Positions 1 to 6,666 of a DNA stretch of 16,738 bases are shown in pieces; the stretch's first letter is position 1; each line of letters opens with the position of its first letter. The notes under the pieces were generated by a model, which worked only from the letters and a program-made list of their open reading frames with translations, searched no databases and was not told the DNA's origin. This DNA is from Desulfobacteraceae bacterium 4572_19. GTDB taxonomy: Bacteria > Desulfobacterota > Desulfobacteria > Desulfobacterales > NBLS01. The stretch covers positions 1-16,738 of the forward strand of contig NBLS01000052.1 of NCBI GenBank assembly GCA_002084385.1, written 5' to 3'. The position numbers and the translations under genes are program-made.

Positions 1-41
1 CTGAAGAGGGTGAAAAAGAAGCAATAACCGAAGACGCATAA
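1..41 (+). CDS. rplY: C-terminal tail of probable 50S ribosomal protein L25 (partial)
   Basis: Only the last 12 codons are inside the window. They read EEGEKEAITEDA and then TAA, starting at base 3. The long form of L25 (CTC type) commonly ends in an acidic Glu/Asp/Ala-rich tail, and its gene very often lies directly upstream of pth, as here. Both facts suggest rplY. The identification rests on this short tail and on context, not on any domain, so it is tentative. Confidence 0.4.
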   Translation, partial: EEGEKEAITEDA

Positions 42-60
42 TTTTATATAAAAGTTACAT

Positions 61-103
61 ATAAAGACTTTTATTTTTTGTTGTTGGAGTACGCAAGTTA
101 TAC
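61..103 (+). repeat. Dispersed repeat R1, copy 1
   Basis: The stretch starts ATAAAGACTTTTAT and ends CGCAAGTTATAC. It aligns with 1167-1218, which starts ATAAAGACTTTCAT and ends GGCAAGTTATAC. The middle differs: the second copy carries an extra GGCG...CGCC hairpin. Both copies lie in noncoding gaps 5' of plus-strand genes. Function unknown. Confidence 0.5.
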
Positions 104-115
104 AAATAATAATAG

Positions 116-260
116 TGTAGGGGCAATTCTTTGTGGTTGCCCTCAATGGGAAGTTGTTTTATCCTCTGTAGGGGGCAATCCTTTGTGGTTGCCCTCATAT
201 GGGGAAGTTATTTTATCCTCATTCCTAATATGTAGGGGGCGATCCCTTATGGTTGTCCTT
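116..260 (+). repeat. Three tandem imperfect hairpin repeats (R0) between rplY and pth
   Basis: Units begin TGTAGGGGC or TGTAGGGGGC at 116, 167 and 231. Each of the first two is about 51-54 bp and ends with TTTTATCCTC; the third is shorter and degenerate. Each carries an inverted repeat of the form GGGCAA...TTGCCC with an inner CC/GG pair, so the transcript could fold into three successive hairpins. The arrangement resembles the intergenic mosaic repeats found between cotranscribed bacterial genes. A long frame that opens at 78-287 consists largely of this repeat and is not considered a gene. Confidence 0.75.
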
Positions 261-319
261 TATTATTTTTTTCCAATCTTTGAGTGAGCCTTTCCCCTTA
301 AATATTTCACAAGGTTTTT

Positions 320-892
320 ATGATTAAAAATAGTAACTGGTTGGTTGCCGGTCTTGGCAATCCCGGTACATCCTACGATAAAACACGGCATAATATTGGT
401 TTTATGTTTATAGATTTTTTTGCCGAAAATTATTCTATCCAAGTTTCAAAAGAGAAGTTTAAAACTGTATTTGGACGTGGAAAAACAAGAAATGCCAATT
501 TGATTCTTGCAAAACCCATGGCATATATGAACAAAAGTGGAAATCCTCTGCAACAACTTACCGGTTATTTTAATATTATACCTGAGAACTTGCTTGTGGT
601 TTATGACGACATAGATCTTCCATTTGCAAAAATAAGAGTAAGAGAAAAAGGTGGTCATGGTGGTCACAACGGAATACGATCTATTATGGAAGCATTAGGT
701 AATGGTGAATTTAACCGCCTACGCATCGGTGTTGGTCGCCCTAATGGACAAAGGGAAGTTACAGACCATGTTTTGGGTAAATTTTCAGCAGAAGAGAAAA
801 AACAACTTCCAAACCTCTTGAAACATGCAGAAGATGTTGTTTCAACGATTATTAATCATGGCGTAAAAGAAGCCATGAATGTTTTTAATTAG
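320..892 (+). CDS. pth: Peptidyl-tRNA hydrolase
   Basis: This cytosolic esterase frees tRNA from peptidyl-tRNA that drops off the ribosome. It has 190 residues, a normal length for bacterial Pth. The family hallmarks are all present: GLGNPG at 11-16, RHNIGF at 23-28 with the catalytic His24, KPMAYMNKSG at 65-74 with Asn71, Asp97 in the YDDIDLP stretch, and GGHGGHNG at 111-118 with Asn117. By alignment these match E. coli Asn10, His20, Asn68, Asp93 and Asn114. An AAGG Shine-Dalgarno lies at 311-314, five bases before the ATG. The gene follows the probable rplY, a common and likely cotranscribed order. A palindromic mobile-element fragment starts 8 nt after its stop. Nothing suggests damage. 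Confidence 0.97.
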   Translation: MIKNSNWLVAGLGNPGTSYDKTRHNIGFMFIDFFAENYSIQVSKEKFKTVFGRGKTRNANLILAKPMAYMNKSGNPLQQLTGYFNIIPENLLVVYDDIDLPFAKIRVREKGGHGGHNGIRSIMEALGNGEFNRLRIGVGRPNGQREVTDHVLGKFSAEEKKQLPNLLKHAEDVVSTIINHGVKEAMNVFN

Positions 893-899
893 TAATTCT

Positions 900-923
900 G
901 TAACCGTTCACGACCAAGAAATA
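900..923 (+). mobile_element. IS66-like MITE family, fragment a (left end only)
   Basis: GTAACCGTTCACGACCAAGA starts at 900, followed by AAAT, and is identical to the left end of copies at 7749 and 15370. The rest of arm A is not recognisable past about 923. No right end or target duplication is visible. It starts 8 nt after the pth stop. Confidence 0.7.
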
Positions 924-1166
924 CAATTTATTTTTTTGCGAACCCTTAATATCTTTTTTATTGCATATCCATTTTTGTTATGTTATATGCATAAGTTAGA
1001 TGTTTTTCGTATTGGCAGTTTATCTGTCTTTTTATTAAAGTCTCTACAAAAACACCTCAAATAATTAATTTCACAGGGCATAGCAAAGAATCGTATTAAA
1101 ATACTGCGATGAACGTATAACGCAATGAAATTTTTATGTGAGGGTTTTTATATGAAATGCTGTATC

Positions 1167-1218
1167 ATAAAGACTTTCATATTTTGTTGTGGCGTATTTT
1201 CGCCGTGGCAAGTTATAC
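1167..1218 (+). repeat. Dispersed repeat R1, copy 2, with GGCG/CGCC hairpin
   Basis: It shares ATAAAGACTTT at the left and CAAGTTATAC at the right with 61-103. An extra segment in the middle forms a short hairpin (GGCG, TATTTT loop, CGCC). Confidence 0.5.
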
Positions 1219-1240
1219 TACAAGGGACTTATATTTTCCG

Positions 1241-1263
1241 TTATGGTAAATAATTTGCCATAA
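1241..1263. promoter_or_regulatory. Operator-like 23-bp dyad upstream of carD
   Basis: The arms are TTATGGTAAAT (1241-1251) and ATTTGCCATAA (1253-1263) around one central base. The second arm reverse-complements to TTATGGCAAAT, so 10 of 11 positions match. It lies 32-41 nt before the possible carD starts, a suitable position for a repressor site or an mRNA hairpin. I see no convincing -35/-10 pair tied to it, so its function is inferred from position and symmetry only. Confidence 0.35.
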
Positions 1264-1295
1264 CAACTTATTAACAAAGCATTAAAATAGTACTG

Positions 1296-1832
1296 GTGAA
1301 AAATATGGGAGAGAAAGCATTTAAGTTAGAAGAGTATGATGGTTTAGAGTTTTGTGAGGGTGAGCTTGCTGTTTACCCTGCTCATGGTGTAGGTTGCATC
1401 GAAGCTGTTGAAACAAGAGAAATAAATGGGGAAATAATGAGTTTTTATATTATGAAAATCCTCGAAAACGGCATGGTTATAATGATTCCAACCGGCAATA
1501 CAGAATCTGTAGGTCTGCGAAAAGTCATAACCGAGCATGAAATTCCAAAGATATATGAAGTTATTCAAGAGTCGGGAAACCCTGTAAATAAAAAAACATG
1601 GAATCGTAGATACAGAGAATACATGGATAAAATAAAAACAGGTTCTCTTTTTGATGTTGCAGAAGTATTCAGGGATCTTTACCTTTTAAAACTCCATAAG
1701 GACCTTTCATTTGGTGAAAGAAAATTATTAGATACAGCCCAGGGACTTCTTGTTAAGGAGTTGTGTACAGCAACTGACAATGATGATGAAACAGTTCTAA
1801 AACAAGTCGAGAAGTTATTTGAAGGTAGATAG
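1296..1832 (+). CDS. carD: CarD/CdnL-family RNA polymerase-binding transcription regulator
   Basis: CarD/CdnL proteins bind the RNA polymerase beta subunit and stabilise open complexes, especially at rRNA promoters. Counting from the GTG at 1296, the product has 178 residues, close to the usual 160-170. The N-terminal RNAP-interacting (Tudor-like) domain shows the family pattern GELAVYPAHGVGCIEAVETREING near residues 22-45, followed by a strand-rich stretch with MIPTGN. The C-terminal half is helical, with WNRRYREYMDKI and LSFGERKLLDTAQGLL, as in the DNA-binding domain of CdnL. The start is uncertain: ATG at 1305 (residue 4) has GGTGA seven nt upstream and is at least as likely. The gene overlaps the next one by 14 nt, implying translational coupling. 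Confidence 0.9.
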   Translation: MKNMGEKAFKLEEYDGLEFCEGELAVYPAHGVGCIEAVETREINGEIMSFYIMKILENGMVIMIPTGNTESVGLRKVITEHEIPKIYEVIQESGNPVNKKTWNRRYREYMDKIKTGSLFDVAEVFRDLYLLKLHKDLSFGERKLLDTAQGLLVKELCTATDNDDETVLKQVEKLFEGR

Positions 1833-2835
1833 CCTCTCTTTTGAAATTATCGTTACCTGCAAAGATGACGGTAACAGGTTAGATTCTACATTAGTTACAC
1901 ATATTGAAAACTGTTCACGTACGTCAGCATCTGAGTTAATCAAGAAAGGGTTTTTACTTGTAAATAACAAGATTAAAAAGCCGGGGTACCGTGTTAAGAC
2001 AGGGGAGAAACTTCAAGGAACTATTCCGAGGCCGTCTCCCCTTCCCGACTGCTATCCGGAAAACCTTCCATTAGAAATTATTTTTCAGGACCCACATCTT
2101 ATAATAATAAATAAACAACCGGGAATTGTGGTTCATCCATCACCGGGGCACAGTTGCGGAACTCTTGTTAATGCACTTTTATACCATTGCCCGGACATAG
2201 AAGGAGTAGGCGGTGCAATCAGACCCGGTATCGTCCACAGGCTCGATAAAGACACAAGCGGAATAATGGTTATCGCCAAGACCCATTATGCCCATACGGC
2301 CATATCATCACTTTTTAAATCAAGGGATATTAAAAAAGAGTATATAGGGCTTGTTTACGGAAATATTAAAGAAAAAAAAGGCAGAATAACTCTTCCTATA
2401 GGACGGCACCCTTTTGATAGAAAAAAAATGTCCGTAAATAGCAAACGCCCAAGGTCAGCAGAAACAATATGGTCTGTAAATAAACATTTTGGAGATGTTG
2501 CCACTTTATTGGATATCCAAATTAAAACAGGACGAACACACCAAATACGTGTCCATTTTGCATCAATGCATCATCCAATTATTGGAGATTGTATATATGG
2601 TAGTCGTAAGTTAAAAAATATACCTACAATTTATAACAATGATATTCAAAAAAAAATTAAAACAATACCAAGACAAATGCTCCATGCCCATAGTCTTAGT
2701 TTTAAACATCCAATTTCCGGAGAAACCCTTAATTTTACTGCACCCATCCCTGAAGATATGAATAAAAGATCATCAATAAGAGCCATGATCAACATTGCTT
2801 TCTCCTTTAAAGGAAGATGCTTTGCCTGCTGTTGA
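1819..2835 (+). CDS. rluD: RluA/RluD-family 23S rRNA pseudouridine synthase with altered C-terminal tail
   Basis: It isomerises specific uridines to pseudouridine in large-subunit rRNA. An S4-like RNA-binding domain covers about residues 17-68 (SASELIKKGFLLVNN, then KPGYRVKTGE). The catalytic domain has the family motif HRLDKDTSG at 140-148, with Asp143 as the expected nucleophile, then KEYIGLVYG and KTGRTHQIRVH. RluD-type enzymes target positions 1911/1915/1917 in E. coli; the exact specificity here cannot be read from sequence. The likely start is TTG at 1819, inside the end of carD; no better in-frame ATG exists before the S4 domain. The normal family ending (FTAPIPEDM) is reached at residue 314. 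The last 24 residues lie antisense to a truncated antitoxin gene and look acquired. Confidence 0.93.
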   Translation: MKVDSLSFEIIVTCKDDGNRLDSTLVTHIENCSRTSASELIKKGFLLVNNKIKKPGYRVKTGEKLQGTIPRPSPLPDCYPENLPLEIIFQDPHLIIINKQPGIVVHPSPGHSCGTLVNALLYHCPDIEGVGGAIRPGIVHRLDKDTSGIMVIAKTHYAHTAISSLFKSRDIKKEYIGLVYGNIKEKKGRITLPIGRHPFDRKKMSVNSKRPRSAETIWSVNKHFGDVATLLDIQIKTGRTHQIRVHFASMHHPIIGDCIYGSRKLKNIPTIYNNDIQKKIKTIPRQMLHAHSLSFKHPISGETLNFTAPIPEDMNKRSSIRAMINIAFSFKGRCFACC

Positions 2836-2858
2836 CACTTTTCCAATACTGTCAGCAT
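2766..2858 (-). pseudogene. Truncated PF09720/TIGR02574-type antitoxin (addiction-module) N-terminus
   Basis: An ATG at 2858 on the minus strand is preceded by a strong AAAAGGAG (2866-2873). The first 31 codons include MLTVLEKCQQQAKHLP and KEKAMLIMALIDDL. This matches the start of small PF09720 (Unstab_antitox) antitoxins, which begin with a helix followed by L-x-x-x-E-K-x-x-L-I-x-x-L-I-D-x-L. After residue 31 the similarity stops; the frame runs on antisense through the rluD-type gene to 2646 with no family likeness. No toxin gene is nearby. I read it as a remnant that landed, in reverse, at the 3' end of the rluD-type gene. The family call is from memory of the pattern. Confidence 0.55.
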
Positions 2859-2880
2859 ACTTTTTCTCCTTTTATAATTT

Positions 2881-2983
2881 GTAAGCGTTCACAAGCACCT
2901 CATCTTCGCATAAACAGCTTGTCATATATAGGACAACTATTATATGCCAAGCTGTTTATGCGAATATAAGGCACTTGTGTTAC
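2881..2983 (-). mobile_element. IS66-like MITE family, copy c (hairpin module B only)
   Basis: The ends are GTAAGCGTTCACAAG at 2881 and CACTTGTGTTAC at 2983; the right end has lost a few bases relative to the intact CTTGTGAACGCTTAC. The inner arms around 2908-2961 pair almost perfectly about a centre at 2934.5. It is the reverse complement of the 15418-15525 hairpin, with about 90% identity by eye. Flanking octamers TATAATTT and TGTTATCT agree at only 5 of 8 positions, so a target duplication is doubtful. The element lies between two convergent genes and could act as a bidirectional transcript end. Its right part encodes the last residues of the peptidase gene. Confidence 0.8.
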
Positions 2984-5906
2984 TGTTATCTATGGAAAAA
3001 TATTTTTCAGCTGTGTTAATAACCTGTTCACGGGTTACGGACAGAAGGTTTTCTTTAAATTTTTTCCTCATTTCATCTGTTAGAGAAATTATTGTTCTGT
3101 AAAATGCTTTTCTTGCAGAGGGTCCGGGAGTATCAGGTTTATCAATATCAGAGCATACCTGAAGAATAGCTTCTTTAATATCAACATCTTTAAAATCACC
3201 CGATCTGATAAATGATGCGGCATTTTTGTAAACAGTTAATGTCTTTACAATGTGCGGATCCCTGTATGAAGCAAAACTAAAAAGGCCGTCTTCCATGTTA
3301 TACATGGCAAAACCACCATATGCTCCTCCTTTTTCTCTTATTTCCCTATGAAGATAAATAGAACGTAATATTCTGCTTATTACCGCAAGACATGGCGAAT
3401 CTTTATGTTCCATACGCACAACTTTAAATGTACTTGCAACAAAGAAAACAGAAGTATCTATAATCCAACCTTCTACGGGAATAAAACTTTCAGGACTAAT
3501 AAGTGCTATGGGTTTATTATTTAATACCGGTTTTAAGCTTTTTAAAATTGACTCTACGGCAGACGCAGAATCGCAAATAGAACTATCATCACCGATTAAC
3601 GCTGTTTTAAAATTATCTTTTACAAAAACATGATCTGCAATAGCTTTAAGATCATTGGAAATAGATTTTAATTTTTTATTAACAATATCAGGATTATCAA
3701 AATCTTTAGTGAGTTTTTTAATATACTGAAACTGATGAACACCATGCCATATTTCATTTAACAGGCACGATTGTGAAAAGTTTCTCGATGAGAGTGATAT
3801 GGCGTATTTATGACCATTATGTACAATTGTTGACTCTATACCTGCCTTATATTCCAATAAAAGAGTTTTTAACCTTCCAAGTTCAGAGTAATCATACTCG
3901 GAAATAAGCTCTTGCGTAATCTCAAACAAGGCTCCCACATTTCGGTGAAGACACTTTCCATTTATGGCAACAAAAGGATAACATGTCCCATTTTTATCAA
4001 AAGATGTACTTACGTGGGAAGAGAGACCAAGACCTCCGGTGTGTGCATCTAAAAACCTTGCAAGTTTAACGTAATCTCTTTTGGAAGTTCCAATTCTGGA
4101 AAAAGCTGTGCAAAAGAAAGGAACAAGGGGTATTAAATTTTCAGGAAGTGATGCGATATTTGCAACTGCGGAAAAGTAAAGAATGCCCGATGTGGGCTGA
4201 TTATAACATTTTGACGAAATATTGGAATACTCTAAACTTTCATTTACGGTTTTAATTTCAGTAGGTACGTCATCAAGCCCAAGGGTTGGAAGAGAAGAGA
4301 TATCTTCTTCGGATTCCTGTAGTGTTTTAAGTAAAATAGTATCTTTTCTTATTAACTCTAAATCATCATCTGTCATTTTGTCCTTGATATTTTCAAGTTC
4401 AAGCTCAACTCGTTTTGATTCTTTTTTGGACATTTCCTGATCAGGAATAAGAGTAAAAAGCACCCTGTGGGTATTATCTATAAACTGTTTTTTTATTACA
4501 CTTTCCAAAAAACCACCCTTGGAAAGTTCTGTGTTAAGCCTTTTAAGATCGGTATCAAATTGCAATATTCGCGAAGGAATACCTCCGTGAAACCAACTTC
4601 CTGACATTCTTAAAAGAAGCTTTATTCCATAAGGGTAGGGAGAGTTAGTTACCTCTTTTTGATAAAATTCTATTTGATGAATAGCAGAATTAACAAGCTC
4701 CTGGTCTATTCCGTTTGTATAAAGATCGTTAAATACATCAAAAATGATTTTTTCAACCTTGTTCACTGATGATTTTTCTACGTCTTTTAAACCACAGGAA
4801 AACATTGTATCCCTGTTATCAGCATCATAACCGGTTCCATCGCTAAGGGAAGAACCAAGTTCAGAATCAATAAGTGCCTTATACAAAGGAGATGCAGAAT
4901 TTCCAAGAATTACATGCTCTAAAATTGAAAGAACAAGAACATCAAAAGTATCATTAATATCACAAAGAAGCCATGCAACCGCTACCTGATATTTTTTAAG
5001 GGGATCTTTATCTTTTGATAATGGATAGTTATCCGTAATTTTTTTTGGCTCCGTCCAGCGTTTTTGAGCAGGAACCTTTGTATTCGGATCAATCTTGCTA
5101 AATTTATCAAGAATAGTTTTCTCGATAAAGTCAAGACTGTCTGCAATGGGTAAATTGCCATAAGTGTAAAAAAAAGCGTTACTTGGATGATAATGCCGTT
5201 TATGAAAGGCTTTTAACTCTTCCCATGTTAGTTTTGGAATATCTTCAGGATCCCCTCCAGAGTTAAAGTTATATGTTGTTGACGGATATAAAGAACTTTG
5301 AAGGGATCTTACCATTACCTGATCAGGAGAAGACATGGCTCCTTTCATCTCGTTATATACGATCCCTTTATACACCAATTTTTCAGCTTTGCCGTTTTTA
5401 TCAGGATTAATAACAGGTTCAAATTCAAGCCTGTGCCCTTCCTGTTTAAAACTTAATTCGTTAAGATTAGGAAAAAATGTCGCATCCATATAAACATCCA
5501 TCAAATTAAAATAATCTTTTTTATTTTGAGTAGAAAATGGATACATTGTCCAATCGGAAGCTGTAAAAGCATTCATAAATGTATTTAAACTTCTTTTTAG
5601 CATTGAAAAAAAAGGATCGCGTACATTAAATTTTGCTGATCCGCATAGTGCGGTATGCTCCAATATATGGGCAACTCCCGTGGAATCTGAGGGTACTGTT
5701 TTAAATGCAACGGCAAATGTATTCTCTTTATCATTATTGCTGATGTGTATGTGTTTTGCACCCGTTTTTATATGTTCAAATTCATATAAAATCGATGCTA
5801 TTTCATCTAACTTGGTAATTTTTTCTACTATGTATCCACCAACGAGACTACCTTCTTTTAAATCAAGGCTATTCTTGTCGCTTTCTTTACTTTTTGCAAT
5901 ATTCAT
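2940..5906 (-). CDS. PreP/Cym1-like M16C zinc metallopeptidase (insulinase family)
   Basis: This is a large two-halved zinc peptidase of the M16C (presequence protease) type; such enzymes degrade short unstructured peptides inside a closed chamber. It has 988 residues, as expected. The inverted zinc motif HILEH is at 80-84 (His80, Glu83, His84), and the distal glutamate is probably Glu186 in YNEMKG. The stretches TALCGS, FTASDWTMYPF and PSTTYNFNSGGDPEDIP are typical of the subfamily. The second half contains the REKGGAYGG motif of the catalytically inactive partner domain. No signal peptide is seen, so cytosolic action is likely. It starts 12 nt after the upstream winged-helix gene and is probably cotranscribed with it. 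The last dozen codons (TSALYSHKQLGI) lie in a palindromic mobile element, so the native C-terminus appears to have been replaced. Confidence 0.93.
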   Translation of the reverse strand: MNIAKSKESDKNSLDLKEGSLVGGYIVEKITKLDEIASILYEFEHIKTGAKHIHISNNDKENTFAVAFKTVPSDSTGVAHILEHTALCGSAKFNVRDPFFSMLKRSLNTFMNAFTASDWTMYPFSTQNKKDYFNLMDVYMDATFFPNLNELSFKQEGHRLEFEPVINPDKNGKAEKLVYKGIVYNEMKGAMSSPDQVMVRSLQSSLYPSTTYNFNSGGDPEDIPKLTWEELKAFHKRHYHPSNAFFYTYGNLPIADSLDFIEKTILDKFSKIDPNTKVPAQKRWTEPKKITDNYPLSKDKDPLKKYQVAVAWLLCDINDTFDVLVLSILEHVILGNSASPLYKALIDSELGSSLSDGTGYDADNRDTMFSCGLKDVEKSSVNKVEKIIFDVFNDLYTNGIDQELVNSAIHQIEFYQKEVTNSPYPYGIKLLLRMSGSWFHGGIPSRILQFDTDLKRLNTELSKGGFLESVIKKQFIDNTHRVLFTLIPDQEMSKKESKRVELELENIKDKMTDDDLELIRKDTILLKTLQESEEDISSLPTLGLDDVPTEIKTVNESLEYSNISSKCYNQPTSGILYFSAVANIASLPENLIPLVPFFCTAFSRIGTSKRDYVKLARFLDAHTGGLGLSSHVSTSFDKNGTCYPFVAINGKCLHRNVGALFEITQELISEYDYSELGRLKTLLLEYKAGIESTIVHNGHKYAISLSSRNFSQSCLLNEIWHGVHQFQYIKKLTKDFDNPDIVNKKLKSISNDLKAIADHVFVKDNFKTALIGDDSSICDSASAVESILKSLKPVLNNKPIALISPESFIPVEGWIIDTSVFFVASTFKVVRMEHKDSPCLAVISRILRSIYLHREIREKGGAYGGFAMYNMEDGLFSFASYRDPHIVKTLTVYKNAASFIRSGDFKDVDIKEAILQVCSDIDKPDTPGPSARKAFYRTIISLTDEMRKKFKENLLSVTREQVINTAEKYFSIDNSNTSALYSHKQLGI

Positions 5907-5918
5907 ATATTATTTAAC

Positions 5919-6392
5919 CTATTCTGCTGTATAAACACCACGTTTTATACATTTAATTCTTCCTAATTGTTTTAATTGATGAAGAGCATTTCTAACTTTC
6001 TTGTCATCAAATCCTGTTTCTTTACAAATGATTTTTGAAACGGCACCACTTTTATTATTTTCTATGGATCTTAATACTTCTGTTTGAGAAGGGGTAAGTT
6101 TATAGGGATCATGCTTTTTAACTTTTTTAATTTTCTTAACTTTTAGTTCTTTCTTACTTTTTTTCTCTTTCTTCTTTTTTTTCTCTTCCTTACTTTTTAG
6201 AACTTCAACCTCAGCGATAAAAGGCGGTTTTTCCTGATCATGTTTACAGGTACAATCAGCAACCAATTTTTCCAAACGGTTAATTTTTTCAATAACTTTT
6301 TCAAATTCCAATCTGGTTGGAATATTATAACGATGCAGTAAAGAATTTATAATTGCATCAACAATCATTGGAAATTCAACATTTTTTGACAT
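5919..6392 (-). CDS. Winged-helix DNA-binding-like protein with lysine-rich linker
   Basis: The 157-residue product has three parts. Residues 1-45 are helical and amphipathic (MIVDAIINSLLHRYNIPTR, then FEKVIEKINRLEKLV), probably an oligomerisation coiled coil. Residues 66-93 are almost entirely Lys/Glu (for example EEKKKKKEKKSKKELKVKK), like basic nucleic-acid-binding hinges. Residues 96-157 form a winged helix resembling the MarR/Rrf2 scaffold (LTPSQTEVLRSIENN, TGFDDKKVRNALHQLKQLG, IKRGVYTAE as the wing). A strong AAAGGAG (6398-6405) precedes the ATG. I do not recognise a named family; a local transcription or nucleoid-associated regulator is the inference. Its stop is 12 nt from the start of the M16C peptidase gene, so it may regulate or simply precede that gene. 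Confidence 0.75.
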   Translation of the reverse strand: MSKNVEFPMIVDAIINSLLHRYNIPTRLEFEKVIEKINRLEKLVADCTCKHDQEKPPFIAEVEVLKSKEEKKKKKEKKSKKELKVKKIKKVKKHDPYKLTPSQTEVLRSIENNKSGAVSKIICKETGFDDKKVRNALHQLKQLGRIKCIKRGVYTAE

Positions 6393-6421
6393 GCTATTCT
6401 CCTTTTTTATACCTAATAAAG

Positions 6422-6427
6422 ATTATA
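6422..6427 (-). promoter_or_regulatory. Candidate -10 box for the winged-helix/M16C peptidase unit
   Basis: Read on the minus strand, TATAAT lies about 30 nt upstream of the ATG at 6392, leaving room for a short leader with the AAAGGAG site. No good TTGACA-like -35 stands 16-18 nt further upstream, so this is only a candidate. Confidence 0.35.
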
Positions 6428-6605
6428 AAACACTTATAGTTAAAAGCGTTTATAATAACGGACAACCCGTTACCCAAACAATCACCACATAATTTTTATC
6501 CGATAAAATACTAGTTCATTTTTAATAAGTCAAGAGATGAAATATATATTTTTTACACAACATAAGGGTTCACCAAACAATAAATTGTATTTAAACGGGA
6601 TACCC

Positions 6606-6665
6606 GTAGGGGCAGATTCCATATCTGCCCTTTCCCATGAATCAAATGATTGGGCGGATATGGAT
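6606..6665 (-). repeat. Dispersed palindromic repeat R3, copy 1
   Basis: GTAGGGGCA leads into an inverted repeat. The left arm GATTCCATATCTGCCC (6615-6630) pairs with GGGCGGATATGGAT (6652-6665) across a 21-nt loop. The whole unit is the reverse complement, with small changes, of 15298-15358. It abuts the radical SAM stop at 6667. The GTAGGGGC...GCCC style recalls the R0 units near pth, but the cores differ. Confidence 0.75.
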
Positions 6666-6666
6666 A

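Larger units (their letters stand above)
893..1295 (+). other. 403-bp intergenic region between pth and carD
   Basis: This gap holds the MITE fragment at 900-923, repeat R1 copy 2 at 1167-1218 and a dyad at 1241-1263. A possible 33-codon ORF lies at 1152-1253 (ATG, with GTGAGGG 7 nt upstream). That small ORF runs through the R1 repeat and ends inside the dyad. It may be a leader peptide or chance; it resembles no family I know. A 61-codon frame at 879-1064 overlaps the end of pth, contains the MITE fragment and has no start signal, so I do not call it. Confidence 0.5.
6393..6666. other. Intergenic region with R3 hairpin and small dyads
   Basis: The 274-bp gap separates the radical SAM stop from the winged-helix start. 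It contains repeat R3 copy 1 next to the radical SAM stop, a small perfect dyad ACGGG-ATA-CCCGT at about 6595-6607, a short AACGG/CCGTT dyad near 6457-6471, and the candidate -10 box. The rest is AT-rich with no ORF I would call. Confidence 0.5.

Noticed and set aside
116..260. CRISPR array
   Set aside because: Three units with near-continuous homology, no unique spacers of constant length, and no cas genes.
78..287. 69-codon plus-strand frame before pth
   Set aside because: It starts at TTG without a ribosome-binding site and is made of R1 and R0 repeat DNA; the repeating peptide reflects the DNA repeat, not a protein.
879..1064. 61-codon hydrophobic frame after pth
   Set aside because: It overlaps the pth end, has no start signal and runs through a MITE fragment; composition reflects AT-rich noncoding DNA.
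2646..2765. Remainder of the 70-codon minus-strand frame as a full antitoxin
   Set aside because: Past residue 31 it has no antitoxin likeness and is the complement of conserved pseudouridine synthase coding sequence.
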